Assembly (NCBI GenBank): GCA_900545705.1
Contig: URAK01000003.1
Span: 1 to 64,000, forward strand
Direction: 5' to 3'
DNA: 64,000 nt
Source of the DNA: an uncultured Opitutales bacterium
Lineage (GTDB): Bacteria; Verrucomicrobiota; Verrucomicrobiia; Opitutales; Intestinicryptomonadaceae
The first letter of the stretch is position 1. The number at the start of each line of letters is the position of its first letter. Shown piece after piece: positions 45,756 through 55,090 of this stretch. A program made the position numbers and the translations under genes. Under the pieces are notes generated by a model. That model did no database searches. It was not told where the DNA came from and saw nothing but the letters and a program-made list of their open reading frames with translations.

Positions 45756-47339
45756 ATGCAAGCAATGAAGTTTATTTTTAAAAGTCTGTGCGCGGGGCTA
45801 GTCGCAGTCCTTTTGCTTTCAGGCTGCGGGGAAAAAACACCCGAGCAGATAGCGGCAGAAAACCAAAAAGCCCTTGAAATCGCCGTTAAAAGGGCGCAAG
45901 TGCTGATGTTTGAGGGAAAGTACGAAGAATGCGCAGGCACTCTCGAAGAGGCGTCGCGCAATTACGGCACTAACGCGGCGCTCTGCGAACTTCTCGCATA
46001 CTCTTATATACAGACTTCGAGAACTGCGGACGCCGCAATCTTTTTTGAAAAGGCGTCGGATATGGCGGGCGGCAATCCCCAGATGCTAATAAGCTCCGCT
46101 AAGGCATACGAGCAAAACGGACAGTTTGAATCGGCCGCACGGGCATACGAAAAATATCTGAAACTTAAACCGCGCGACATGGTCGCATGGAAATCTCTTT
46201 CGCAATGCCTAAGCGTAATGAATAAATATAAAGACGCGCTCAACGTATATCTCGAAGGCGTAAAAAAATCCGGGCGCAACCCCAATACGCGCGAAGCGTG
46301 CGACATAGGCAATCTCTTCCTCAAAGTCGGGAACGCCGTGCAAGGCAGAAGATGGCTTGAAGCCGCCCTTGCCGCCGTAGCCTTGGACAACGTCAATACA
46401 CGCCGCGACATTCTCGAAGGGCTGCTTTCGGTGTATCTTGCACAAAAGGAAACCGCGCTGCTCGAAGGGGTTGTCGAACAGCTCGATAAAATAGACCCAA
46501 ATTTTGTAAAGGAGAAATATCCACAGCTGCACGCACAAATCGAAGATTTTAATAAAAAACTAAAAGAAGCCCAAGATGCCCTAAAAGCCCAGGAAGCTAA
46601 AAAGACTGAGGAGGCGAAAAAGGCGGAAGAAGCAAAAAAGGCTGAGGAAGCTAAAAGAGCTGAAGCGGCTGAAAAAAACAGCGCCCCCTCAGAACAGAAA
46701 TCTCAAAAAAGCGACGACGCACAGCAAAATTCGCCATCAGACGGCAAAGCCGGCGGCGAATCCGCCGCAAAGTCCGAAGGCAGCGGAGAATCCGCCGCAG
46801 CCGAACCGGAGATAAAAAATGTCGAAATAAAAGACGTACAGGCCGAGCCTGCCCCTAAAAAAACTCCCGAGGAATTGCTAATAGACAAGACATACTCCCT
46901 CATATCTGAAGGCAAACCGGCCGAAGCGTCTAAGACTGCGAATTTGGCCGTTGCCGAAAATCGGAATTCCTCGGCCGCATGGCGCGCCTTGGCTCTCGCC
47001 TACGACGCCGAAGGCCGCTCTTTCGATTCCTACATGGCGGCCCGCGAAGCTTATGTGCGCAACTCTGACGACATAAACGCAACCCTTCTATACATTCGTA
47101 CCGCAAGCGGTGTTCTAAACAACGAGCAATTTTTAAATGCCCTATACCGCGCCCAGAAGAAATTCCCCAATAATTCGGAAATAATGCTCGGTCTTGCGCG
47201 CACCTATAAAATTGTCGGAGACAAGCCGAACGCAAAATACTTTTACAACGCCTTCCTCAATGGCACGCCAAAAGAGCACCCCCTATACGACGAAGTAAAC
47301 GAGGAGTTTGAGGAATACGTATCCGGCGACAGCAAGTAG
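45756..47339 (+). CDS. TPR lipoprotein with Lys/Glu/Ala-rich central linker
   Basis: A 527-residue protein with a lipoprotein signal (LCAGLVAVLLLSGC, Cys near 24). TPR-like helices span about 35-260 (ALCELLAYSYIQTSRTADAA, PQMLISSAKAYEQNGQFESA). A charged linker at about 265-375 contains repeated AKKAEEAKKAEEAK (nucleotides about 46588-46675) and a Ser/Ala/Glu-rich part. A second TPR-like block runs from about 380 to the end. It probably acts as a periplasmic scaffold on the outer membrane. dnaG begins two bases after its stop, so it may lead the dnaG-rpoD operon. Confidence 0.82.
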   Translation: MQAMKFIFKSLCAGLVAVLLLSGCGEKTPEQIAAENQKALEIAVKRAQVLMFEGKYEECAGTLEEASRNYGTNAALCELLAYSYIQTSRTADAAIFFEKASDMAGGNPQMLISSAKAYEQNGQFESAARAYEKYLKLKPRDMVAWKSLSQCLSVMNKYKDALNVYLEGVKKSGRNPNTREACDIGNLFLKVGNAVQGRRWLEAALAAVALDNVNTRRDILEGLLSVYLAQKETALLEGVVEQLDKIDPNFVKEKYPQLHAQIEDFNKKLKEAQDALKAQEAKKTEEAKKAEEAKKAEEAKRAEAAEKNSAPSEQKSQKSDDAQQNSPSDGKAGGESAAKSEGSGESAAAEPEIKNVEIKDVQAEPAPKKTPEELLIDKTYSLISEGKPAEASKTANLAVAENRNSSAAWRALALAYDAEGRSFDSYMAAREAYVRNSDDINATLLYIRTASGVLNNEQFLNALYRAQKKFPNNSEIMLGLARTYKIVGDKPNAKYFYNAFLNGTPKEHPLYDEVNEEFEEYVSGDSK

Positions 47340-47341
47340 CT

Positions 47342-49189
47342 ATGCCAAAAATCAAGGCGTCAAGTATAGAGGAGCTCAAAGCGCGCGTAAACATTTACGA
47401 TGTGGTATCCGCGTATGTGTCCCTAAAAAAGAGCGGAAGTTCCTACAAGGGGCTTAGCCCGTTTACTACGGAAAAAACGCCGTCGTTTTTCGTGCATCCC
47501 GACAAAAACTACTACTATTGCTTTTCGACATCGCAAGGCGGCGATGTGATATCGTTTATAATGATAAAGGAAAACTTGTCGTTTGCCGAAGCAGTGGAGT
47601 TTCTGGCAAATAAATACGGCTTTAAACTCGAGTACGAGGACGGCGGGAAATCCGACGGGGCGTCCGCGAGCATAAGAAAGCAGATATACGACATACACGA
47701 GGACGCCGCCGACTGGTACGCTTGGAACTTTTTTTCAGACACCCCGCAGGCCCAAGAAATACGCGACTATTGGACGAATGAACGCGGGTTCTCGCTGGAA
47801 GACGCCAAGGATTTGCGCATAGGCTATGCTCCGCTTGCGTCCGACCCCTTAAAAAAGATTCTGGCAAAGAAAGGTTATTCTGCGGAGGCTATAATCGCGA
47901 GCGGAATTTTTTACGGCAAGCCAGGGGAGAGACTATCGGATTTCTACGCGCGTTACCGCGGCAGAATGATGATACCAATTTCCGACATACAAGGGCGGGT
48001 AATCGCCTTCACTGCGAGAAAAACGCGCTTTACGCCAAACATACCCTCCGAGGAAGGCAAATACGTAAATTCCCGCGAAACCGAGATTTTTAAGAAAAAC
48101 GCGGTTGTATTTAATCTTGATAAGGCGAAATCCGCAATAAAGGAAAAAAACGCATGCATAGTTGTCGAAGGGCAACTCGACGCGATAAGAATGTACTGCG
48201 CAGGGTTTAAAAATACGGTGGCGACGCAAGGAACCGCGGCGGGGAGCGAGCATTTTGCGCTGATAAGGAGGTTTGCAAACAAGGCGATACTTCTCTTTGA
48301 CGGGGACTCTGCCGGCAGGCACGCAGCATTGCGCGTAATACCCATATGCATAAAGGCCGATGTTGAGCCGTTTGCAGCCCCCCTTCCCGATGGAGAGGAT
48401 CCCGACAGCTTTATAAAAAAATTCGGGACGGAAGCCATGGGCGAATTGGTCGGAAACAAGCTGCAAACGGCGTTGTCGTTCGCGGCGCGCTCAATTCTCG
48501 CCGACGTTAAAAATCCGACCGCGGCAGACAAGCGGGAGGCAATGCTGCAGCTTTTTGAGATTGTCGACAACGCATCGTCCCGCGTATTGCGCGACGACTA
48601 TTTAAGGGAAATCGCAAACTCCCTCGTGCTTGATTACCCCGCCGTCGCCGAAGACTACCGCGCATACAGGGCAAAATCGCAAACCCGCGAACGGTTTTCC
48701 GAAAAGGAGCCCGCAAAAAAAGATTCGTCTGAGATGTTGACAAACGCCGTTTATGACTCCTTAATGTTATGTCTTTACTCCGACGGGCTTGCGCAGGACA
48801 TGGCGGATATTTTGCAGGACGAATGGATTGACGGGGACTCGACCGTCGCCTCTGTCTTAAAAAAAATTCTTGCACTCTATCGCGAAGGAGTCGGATTCTC
48901 CACGGCAGACATAGAAACATATTTCGACGAGCCCGCAGAGAAGAACCTAATATACAGAATTCTTGCCGAAAAGACAACCGAGCTTGAAAATTCCACAAAA
49001 ATAGCCAACGATTGCATAGCCAAAATATATAATAATTATATAAAAAAGGAGATTGAAGAGCTTAATAAACAGCTCGTTCTTGCCGATAACAATGGTTTGA
49101 CTGAAAAGTTTGAAATTCTCAAGCGCATAAGCGAGTTAAGGAAATTGTCAACGACGCCCCCTGCGCGGATAGAAAAAGTCAAAGGGTAA
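47342..49189 (+). CDS. dnaG: DNA primase with degenerate zinc finger
   Basis: A 615-residue protein with the DnaG order: N-terminal zinc-ribbon-like domain (1-100), RNA polymerase core with TOPRIM (VVEGQLDAI, LLFDGDSAGR; about 265-345) and a C-terminal helicase-binding part. The N-terminal domain keeps YKGLxPFxxEKTPSF and CFxxxxGGD, but the CHC2 ligands are mostly gone. The usual CPFH is SPFT (Ser39, Thr42) and CFGC is CFST (Cys60, Thr63), so one of four ligands remains. It makes primers at the fork. The gene is intact and two bases after the TPR gene, followed by rpoD as in the macromolecular-synthesis operon. Confidence 0.95.
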   Translation: MPKIKASSIEELKARVNIYDVVSAYVSLKKSGSSYKGLSPFTTEKTPSFFVHPDKNYYYCFSTSQGGDVISFIMIKENLSFAEAVEFLANKYGFKLEYEDGGKSDGASASIRKQIYDIHEDAADWYAWNFFSDTPQAQEIRDYWTNERGFSLEDAKDLRIGYAPLASDPLKKILAKKGYSAEAIIASGIFYGKPGERLSDFYARYRGRMMIPISDIQGRVIAFTARKTRFTPNIPSEEGKYVNSRETEIFKKNAVVFNLDKAKSAIKEKNACIVVEGQLDAIRMYCAGFKNTVATQGTAAGSEHFALIRRFANKAILLFDGDSAGRHAALRVIPICIKADVEPFAAPLPDGEDPDSFIKKFGTEAMGELVGNKLQTALSFAARSILADVKNPTAADKREAMLQLFEIVDNASSRVLRDDYLREIANSLVLDYPAVAEDYRAYRAKSQTRERFSEKEPAKKDSSEMLTNAVYDSLMLCLYSDGLAQDMADILQDEWIDGDSTVASVLKKILALYREGVGFSTADIETYFDEPAEKNLIYRILAEKTTELENSTKIANDCIAKIYNNYIKKEIEELNKQLVLADNNGLTEKFEILKRISELRKLSTTPPARIEKVKG

Positions 49190-49208
49190 AAAATTTCTTC
49201 TATAAACA

Positions 49209-51155
49209 ATGGCAACTAAGACATCAAAAACCCCAACAAAATCCGAAAAGACCGCGAAGGCGAAAGCCGCGGTAAAGACATCCGCGAAGTCCGCGGCAAA
49301 ACCCGCCGAGAAATCGGCGGCGAAGGCGGCTGCCAAAAAGACTTCGGTTAAAACGGTTGTGAAAAATGCGGATAAAAAACCGTCGCCACAAGCCATAGTA
49401 ATAAAGACTGGGACAGCTCCATCTGATAAATCCGCCGAGGCGAAAAAAGCGAAGAAAGTCTCCCAGATATCGGAGCACCAACAGAGGCTGAACGAAAAAA
49501 TACGCCAGCTAGAGCATCTATCCAAAGAAAAAGGATACCTTACGAATCAGGATATAAACAAATACCTGACTGAAATCCTAAGCCGCCCAGAAGAATACGA
49601 AAACGTCCGGAATATTTTGGAGTCTTTGAACGTCGAAATTCTCGACACGGACGAGGAGATAGAAAATTTTAAGCACAGGCGCGAGGAAAGCGAAGAGAGG
49701 CAGTCAAAAAGCCTCCAATCGGATTCGCTCGACGACCCTGTAAGAATGTATTTGAAACAGATGGGGCAAGTTCCCCTGCTCTCGCGCGACGAGGAAGTCT
49801 CGATCTCAAAGAGAATTGAGGCGGCGGAAAACAAAGCGATACGCCTTCTTTTTTCAGTGTCGTTTACCAATAAATTTCAGATAGATGTCGCAAAGAAACT
49901 TTTGGACCGCGAGGAGAGGTTTGACAAGATTGTCATAGACAAAAAAGTCGACAGCCGCGAAAATTATTTTAAGGAATTGCCAAAGTATATAGAAGAGCTT
50001 GAAAACCTTGAAGAAAAGCTTGAAAAGGCGTGGGAAAGCGCCGAGGCCTGCGACAACCCGTCAATAAAAAAGCGCCATTACACACTCTATAAAAATCTCG
50101 AATCAAAACTTAAAGACATATATGTCAAGGGGCTAAAATTTAAGCTCAAAATATTTGAAGAATTTTTGGATGGACTGTCGCCAGTCATACGCGAAATCGA
50201 AGACTGCCAGTACAAATTGCGCGCAATAGAGCGCATCGGGAAAAAGACCAAGATAGGCGACACCGAGCAAATTCAAAAGCGTCTCGAAGAAATACGCAAG
50301 ACCTACCGGCTCGACCCGACGGAGCTTGTCAATTTAGTAAAAGAAGTGCGCGTCGATATGCGCGAGGCTCACCGCGCAAAAACAGAAATGGTGAGGGCAA
50401 ATTTGCGCCTTGTAATATCTATTGCGAAAAAATACACCAACCGCGGGCTCAATTTCCTCGACCTTATCCAAGAGGGAAATATGGGACTAATGAAGGCGGT
50501 TGAAAAGTTTGAATATAAGCGCGGCTACAAGTTCTCCACATACGCTACATGGTGGATACGCCAAGCGATAACTCGCTCTATCGCCGACCAGGCGCGCACA
50601 ATCCGCATACCGGTCCACATGATAGAGACTCTCAACAAGGTAATGCAGGTGCAAAAGCAGCTTCTGCAAGAGCTTGGGCACGAGCCAACCCCTGACGAAG
50701 TTGCAACGGAAATGAATTTTCCGGTCGAGCGGGTCCAGTCAATAATGAAAATGGCCCAACAGCCAATTTCCCTGCAAAGCCCGGTGGGAGATTCCGACGA
50801 CACAAATTTTGGAGATTTCATCGAGGACAAAGCGGCGGAAAATCCTTACGATATGACCGCGTATTCGCTTTTGCGCGAAAAACTGATGGACGTATTGGAG
50901 TCGCTTACTCCGCGCGAGCGCAAGGTTCTGAGCTTGCGCTTTGGCCTGCAAGACGGATATTCAAGAACTCTTGAAGAAGTCGGCAAACAATTTAACGTCA
51001 CGCGCGAGCGTATCCGCCAAATTGAGGCAAAAGCCTTGCGCAAGATGCGCCACCCGACAAGAATCCGCCAGTTGCAGGGATTTTTCGAGGCTGAAATAAA
51101 TACGGCAGGCCCCGGTTTTGACCATTTCAAAAAAGCAAACCAAGACGAAAAATAA
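49209..51155 (+). CDS. rpoD: RNA polymerase primary sigma factor (sigma-70) with Lys/Ala-rich tail
   Basis: A 648-residue sigma factor. Residues 1-85 are Lys/Ala/Thr-rich and histone-H1-like (AKAKAAVKTSAKSAAKPAEK). Region 1.2 starts at DDPVRMYLKQMGQVPLLSRDEE. After a charged non-conserved region come region 2 (NLRLVISIAKKYTNRGLNFL, GYKFSTYATWWIRQAITR), region 3 and region 4 (LTPRERKVLSLRFGL, EVGKQFNVTRERIRQIE). All the promoter-recognition parts are standard, so consensus -35/-10 boxes apply. It lies 19 bp after dnaG. The basic tail probably binds DNA or nucleic acid and is not part of classical sigma-70. Confidence 0.96.
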   Translation: MATKTSKTPTKSEKTAKAKAAVKTSAKSAAKPAEKSAAKAAAKKTSVKTVVKNADKKPSPQAIVIKTGTAPSDKSAEAKKAKKVSQISEHQQRLNEKIRQLEHLSKEKGYLTNQDINKYLTEILSRPEEYENVRNILESLNVEILDTDEEIENFKHRREESEERQSKSLQSDSLDDPVRMYLKQMGQVPLLSRDEEVSISKRIEAAENKAIRLLFSVSFTNKFQIDVAKKLLDREERFDKIVIDKKVDSRENYFKELPKYIEELENLEEKLEKAWESAEACDNPSIKKRHYTLYKNLESKLKDIYVKGLKFKLKIFEEFLDGLSPVIREIEDCQYKLRAIERIGKKTKIGDTEQIQKRLEEIRKTYRLDPTELVNLVKEVRVDMREAHRAKTEMVRANLRLVISIAKKYTNRGLNFLDLIQEGNMGLMKAVEKFEYKRGYKFSTYATWWIRQAITRSIADQARTIRIPVHMIETLNKVMQVQKQLLQELGHEPTPDEVATEMNFPVERVQSIMKMAQQPISLQSPVGDSDDTNFGDFIEDKAAENPYDMTAYSLLREKLMDVLESLTPRERKVLSLRFGLQDGYSRTLEEVGKQFNVTRERIRQIEAKALRKMRHPTRIRQLQGFFEAEINTAGPGFDHFKKANQDEK

Positions 51156-51189
51156 TTTAAACCCTACATCGTTTTTTTGATAAATAAAA

Positions 51190-51651
51190 ATGCGCCTTAA
51201 ATTAAATGGATTGCAAAGAACGGCGAGCAAGCTTGCATTGCGGCGCATTTTGCTATTGTTTGGCGCATTTGCAATGCTGTGCCCGATAGGTGTCGAAGGC
51301 ATATCAATGAGGCGCGACATAGACGCGCCGTCGCCGACTCACCGCGCAAGGAGGCTCAACCCGCCGCCTGAACGCGATATAGACGTGTACCTTGGCAAAG
51401 TTGTCCGCAAAGACGGAAATATAATTATTGTAAATATAACGACCAACTTTAGGAGCCCCGACCGCAAAGCAATATTTTTCGGTTGCGACACGTCAATGAC
51501 GCCTACTTCAATATTAAAGCCAACCGGCATAACCCACCGAAGCTGCGCCGCATTTGAGATTGCCGAAGGCGACGCCATTGTGGGCGACTCCGTAATGGCA
51601 AAATATCTCGCGCCTAAAAAAGATGAGGATAAAGAATTGAGCCGCCAATAG
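51190..51651 (+). CDS. Small exported protein of unknown function
   Basis: A 153-residue protein with an N-terminal hydrophobic stretch after a basic start (LALRRILLLFGAFAMLCPIG), either a signal peptide or an anchor. The mature part has an Arg/Pro-rich segment (PSPTHRARRLNPPPERD) and a beta-rich domain (VYLGKVVRKDGNIIIVNI, then AEGDAIVGDSVMAKYL), and ends in a charged tail. No family is recognised. It lies 34 bp after rpoD on the same strand and before a strong terminator, so it is probably co-transcribed with dnaG-rpoD at least in part. Confidence 0.7.
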   Translation: MRLKLNGLQRTASKLALRRILLLFGAFAMLCPIGVEGISMRRDIDAPSPTHRARRLNPPPERDIDVYLGKVVRKDGNIIIVNITTNFRSPDRKAIFFGCDTSMTPTSILKPTGITHRSCAAFEIAEGDAIVGDSVMAKYLAPKKDEDKELSRQ

Positions 51652-52075
51652 ATGTGGGCATTAACATTTTTCCGCTTTGCAAAAAACGGCGTCTTTACAG
51701 ACTCCGTTTTTTTTAACAAAGAATTTTTCGCCGAAAAAATTTGCCCTTGAAAGTTTGGGGTAAAAAACTATTTCATTTTCTGCTTTCGCAGAAATTGAAT
51801 GCCTTGCGGAAGAGCAACTTCAGGCAAATCAAGCGCATTGTGGGAGCCTAATATAATGCAAAGGGATAATGCCGACTGATGCGGCTTATTATAAATAAAA
51901 TGCGGCGGGAATATGCCTTAGTAGAGTAAATATTTTTCGAGAATAATCCAAACTTTGTATTAAAAAAAAATCGCCGAAAAATAAGAAATTTTTCGTAGGG
52001 AAAAATGCCTACGATAGACATGCTATACAACCCACAAATATAAAGCTAATTGCGTCCTAGATAATATTTTGGAGG
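51652..52075. other. Convergent AT-rich spacer with several hairpins
   Basis: 424 bp between converging genes. After the terminator at 51681-51714 there is a stem TTCTGC/GCAGAA near 51778-51793 and a stem CGTAGG (51994-51999) with CCTACG (52008-52013). A small RNA is possible but I do not recognise one, and no frame looks coding. Confidence 0.5.
51681..51714 (+). terminator. Terminator of the dnaG-rpoD region
   Basis: AAAAAACGG, a mismatch, then GTCT pairs with AGAC, a mismatch, and CCGTTTTTTTT, around a TTAC loop. A T-run follows. It is 30 nt past the stop of the small exported protein gene. Confidence 0.85.
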
Positions 52076-52537
52076 CTATAAATTGCGCAGTTTTGTGTCT
52101 ATGATTATCGTCACCGGCCCGTCGTTTATTAAAGTGACGTCCATCATTGCCCCGAATTCGCCCGTCGGAACTTTTTTGCCGAGGATTTCTTCGAGGGAAT
52201 TGACAAAGTTTTCATATATCGGAACGGCAATTTCCACGCGCGCCGACCTGTTGAATGACGGCCTGAAACCCTTGCGGACGTTGCCGTATAGAGTAAATTG
52301 GCTTACGGTCAAAATCTCTCCGCCAACGTCCAATACAGAAAGATTCATCTTTCCATCTCCGCCCTCAAATATCCTTAGTCCGCATATTTTTGACGCGAGC
52401 CACCTTATGTCTTCCGCAGTGTCAGAATCTTCGACAGCCACGAGAACTAAAAGCCCCGCGCCAATCCTTCCCTTTTCGCGATTCTCAGGGAGAATGTTTA
52501 CCGACGCACACTTTACCCTTTGTATGACGGCTCTCAT
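52076..52537 (-). CDS. dtd: D-aminoacyl-tRNA deacylase
   Basis: A 153-residue protein of standard length. It starts MRAVIQRVKCASV and has LRIFEGGDGKMNLSV, the active-site SQFTLYG and the cross-subunit NDGPVTI (the family Gly-cis-Pro motif), so all catalytic parts are present. As a homodimer it hydrolyses D-aminoacyl-tRNA and proofreads mischarged products. It lies three bases downstream of the epimerase gene on the same strand, and both are divergent from mntP. Confidence 0.97.
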   Translation of the reverse strand: MRAVIQRVKCASVNILPENREKGRIGAGLLVLVAVEDSDTAEDIRWLASKICGLRIFEGGDGKMNLSVLDVGGEILTVSQFTLYGNVRKGFRPSFNRSARVEIAVPIYENFVNSLEEILGKKVPTGEFGAMMDVTLINDGPVTIIIDTKLRNL

Positions 52538-52540
52538 AGA

Positions 52541-53458
52541 TTAGATAAACGATATTTCTGCAAAAAATGTTTTCGACGCCCCCTGCGCCACAAAATGCTT
52601 TGGGCTCGACGCGGAATTGGGCAGCCCCATCCACGGTTCCACGCAATAATATGGGCTGTTTTCAAATTCCGACCAAGTCACTACGCAAAAGCCGACGTCC
52701 GGCTTTCCGCCTCCGCCGACTTTTAAAAAAATGTCCTCTTCGCCGTTTTTTGGACCGAATGCGACTTTTGCAGTCTTAAAATTTGTAAGGATTCTATTGT
52801 TGAATTCGGCGTCGGCAAAGCAGTTTTTAAAAATATCCTCGGGCACAAAAGTTCCGTCTGGGAGAAATCTGACAGCTTTTTTTGCGTCGCAAGAGAGCCT
52901 GTACATTTTTCTCGTATGTCCGGGAGCCCAAGGCAAAAAGAAATATGGATGCAAGCCGGCAGCCCACGGGATATTGCGGCTGTCGAGATTTTTTAGGGTT
53001 AGCTCGCAATACACTGAAAGCTCTTCAAATCTGTACGTCACCCTAAATTCGTATTTATACGGATAGGCTTTCGCGCAGTCTTCACCCGGCATAAAAAGCG
53101 CGGTAAAGCCTATATCAGAGGCCATTTCCACCTTAAACTGTCCGCCTTTTGCATAGCCGTGCATTCGCATTGGCAGCAATTCGTTTTCCGGAGTTTTCCA
53201 AAAGCCTTTTTCCCCATCAGCAAATGAAGCTCCCGCAAACGGGAATAGCACAGGTATACCGCCGCGAACTTCGCCAAAATCCTCGCCTCCGCCGACAGGC
53301 CCGTTTTCAGGCCAATATATTACATCTCTTACGGCTCCGTCCACAAAGGAAACGGCCCAGTTCATAAGCCGCGCCCCGTTCTCTATATTTGCAATGAAAG
53401 TCGATGGGCCGCGCGTAAATTTGTAAAGTTTTGCTCCGGACTGCTCAAATGTTTCCAT
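52541..53458 (-). CDS. Aldose 1-epimerase family protein
   Basis: A 305-residue beta-supersandwich protein. Landmarks resemble galactose mutarotase and hexose-6-phosphate mutarotase: GIPVLFPFAG (with the conserved region before the sugar site), MRMHGYAKG with an active-site-type His, AAGLHPYFFLP with the second His, and PYYCVEPWMGLPNS with the likely catalytic Glu. It interconverts sugar anomers in the cytoplasm. The ATG at 53458 begins the family similarity; a 52-residue longer frame is unrelated. It shares an 86-bp divergent region with mntP. Confidence 0.85.
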   Translation of the reverse strand: METFEQSGAKLYKFTRGPSTFIANIENGARLMNWAVSFVDGAVRDVIYWPENGPVGGGEDFGEVRGGIPVLFPFAGASFADGEKGFWKTPENELLPMRMHGYAKGGQFKVEMASDIGFTALFMPGEDCAKAYPYKYEFRVTYRFEELSVYCELTLKNLDSRNIPWAAGLHPYFFLPWAPGHTRKMYRLSCDAKKAVRFLPDGTFVPEDIFKNCFADAEFNNRILTNFKTAKVAFGPKNGEEDIFLKVGGGGKPDVGFCVVTWSEFENSPYYCVEPWMGLPNSASSPKHFVAQGASKTFFAEISFI

Positions 53459-53544
53459 GCAAATAATTCTCCATAACCATCGGGCGATTTCAACCATTTT
53501 CAAATTTTTCTTGTGAAAGGCCGCCTTATTAGAATACTGGCGAA

Positions 53545-54090
53545 ATGGATTTTTTGGAGATTTTTCTGATTGGTTGCGCGCTTTCGATGGACGCCTTTGC
53601 GGTTTCAGCCGCATGCGGCATTTCTCCTAAAAAAATTTCCGCGCGCGACTCAATCCCGATTGCCGCTTCATTCGGATTCTTTCAAATGCTGATGCCAATT
53701 ATCGGCTGGGGAATGGGCAACGCCGTTTACGAACTCGTAAGTTCTTTCTCAAAATACGCAGCTTTTGCAATACTTGCAGTCGTAGGCGGAAAGATGATTT
53801 TCGATTCCCTGCGCGAAAGCGAATCGGGAATGTCGCTGCCGCTGCCCTTGAAGACGCTTATGCTGCTTTCTGTCGCAACGAGTCTCGACGCGCTAGCTGT
53901 CGGGGTGTCATTCTCGCTCGTTGATTCGCCGATTATTCTGCCGTCAGTTGTAATAGGGCTTACGACTTTTACAATATCGCTTGTGGGAGTTTATATGGGA
54001 AAACTTCTCGGCGAGTCGGTCGGCGGAAAATTTGGAGTTTTGGGGGGGATTGTCCTAATATGCATCGGAATTAAAATTTTGTTGTTTTAG
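53545..54090 (+). CDS. mntP: Manganese efflux pump MntP
   Basis: A 181-residue protein with six membrane segments arranged as two related halves. The family signatures are SMDAFAVSAACG near residue 14 and TSLDALAVGVSF near residue 112; each carries a membrane-embedded Asp needed for metal movement. It exports Mn(II). The 86-bp upstream region is too short and unstructured for a yybP-ykoY manganese riboswitch, so regulation is unknown. It is convergent with xerD across 32 bp. Confidence 0.95.
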   Translation: MDFLEIFLIGCALSMDAFAVSAACGISPKKISARDSIPIAASFGFFQMLMPIIGWGMGNAVYELVSSFSKYAAFAILAVVGGKMIFDSLRESESGMSLPLPLKTLMLLSVATSLDALAVGVSFSLVDSPIILPSVVIGLTTFTISLVGVYMGKLLGESVGGKFGVLGGIVLICIGIKILLF

Positions 54091-54122
54091 TTTCCGATAC
54101 AAAAAGCCGAAGCCGCGCGCGG

Positions 54123-55085
54123 CTATAAGTCGGGCTCGATATCCATCTTGGAGCGCGGGTGTTTGAGGTCGTATTCCTCGCGTATGTCGTCGTTTGCAAG
54201 ATTCGTATATATTTGAGTGGTCGATAGGCTGCTGTGCCCAAGCATGTCGCGTATCATCATTAAATTAGCCCCGTTGCGCAATAGATGCGTTGCAAAAGAA
54301 TGCCGAAGCATGTGGGGCTTTACATTTTTTTCAACACCCGCGAGGCGCGCGTACTTTTTTAAATTGTACCAAAAAGTTTTTCTCGAGATTTTCTTGCCGC
54401 GGCGCGTTATAAAAAATTCGGAGGCGGAGGATTTTTTGCACAACTGGGGGCGCACTGACCTATATTTCTCTATGGCGCTAAGTGCGGCGTCGCCGACAGG
54501 CACAATCCTCGTCTTGCCGCCCTTGCCCCTCACGCGTATCATTTTCTGCTCTATGTCTATGTCTGCGTACGAAAGCGCGCATAGCTCTGAAACGCGCAGA
54601 CCGCTCGAATAAATAAGTTCCATCATTGCCCTGTCGCGCATTTCTTCGGGAGTCCCGTCCGTTGGGACTGACACGACGTCGTCTATTTCGTCGGCTTCGA
54701 GAACTTCCGGTGGAGCCTGCCTCGTCTTTGGGCGCAAAAAATAGTCGCACGGGTTTTTATCCCATATGCCTTCCTCCATCAGAAAGTGCGCGAGCGACTG
54801 CAATGCGCTTAGTTTGCGCGATTGGCTTGCGGGCTTTTCCGTGCGGCTTATGTGGGCGAGCCAGTCCGATATCAAATCTTCGTCAACGTCGGCGAAAGAT
54901 TCTATTCTCTTTCCGGCAAACTCGCAAAAAAGGGCAATATCATTCGAGTAAGAATCTATCGTATTTTTGCTGCGGCCGAGCTCCAATTTAAGGTATGTCT
55001 TATACTCGGACAAGACTTCCGCAACGCGGCTCGGAAGCTCGCGCCTTTTTTTTCGCGCATCGGTTGAAATGCATTCCCGCCGCAT
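54123..55085 (-). CDS. xerD: Tyrosine recombinase XerD
   Basis: A 320-residue site-specific recombinase with the N-terminal core-binding domain (about 20-115) and the catalytic domain. The full catalytic set is visible: Arg164 (SSGLRVSEL), Lys188 (GKGGK), His258 and Arg261 (HMLRHSFATHLL), His284 (LGHSSLSTTQIY) and Tyr293. With XerC it resolves chromosome dimers at dif. It has about 18 extra residues at the N-terminus compared with E. coli XerD. It ends the dnaX-rmuC-meaB-xerD run and is surrounded by core genes, so it is the host enzyme rather than a mobile-element integrase. Confidence 0.93.
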   Translation of the reverse strand: MRRECISTDARKKRRELPSRVAEVLSEYKTYLKLELGRSKNTIDSYSNDIALFCEFAGKRIESFADVDEDLISDWLAHISRTEKPASQSRKLSALQSLAHFLMEEGIWDKNPCDYFLRPKTRQAPPEVLEADEIDDVVSVPTDGTPEEMRDRAMMELIYSSGLRVSELCALSYADIDIEQKMIRVRGKGGKTRIVPVGDAALSAIEKYRSVRPQLCKKSSASEFFITRRGKKISRKTFWYNLKKYARLAGVEKNVKPHMLRHSFATHLLRNGANLMMIRDMLGHSSLSTTQIYTNLANDDIREEYDLKHPRSKMDIEPDL

Positions 55086-55090
55086 AAACT

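Noticed and set aside
53459..53544. Manganese (yybP-ykoY) riboswitch before mntP
   Set aside because: The gap is only 86 bp, shared with a divergent gene, and lacks the expected paired stems.
54123..55085. Tyrosine recombinase as a sign of a mobile element
   Set aside because: Full XerD features, core-gene neighbours and no flanking repeats or cargo indicate the housekeeping enzyme.
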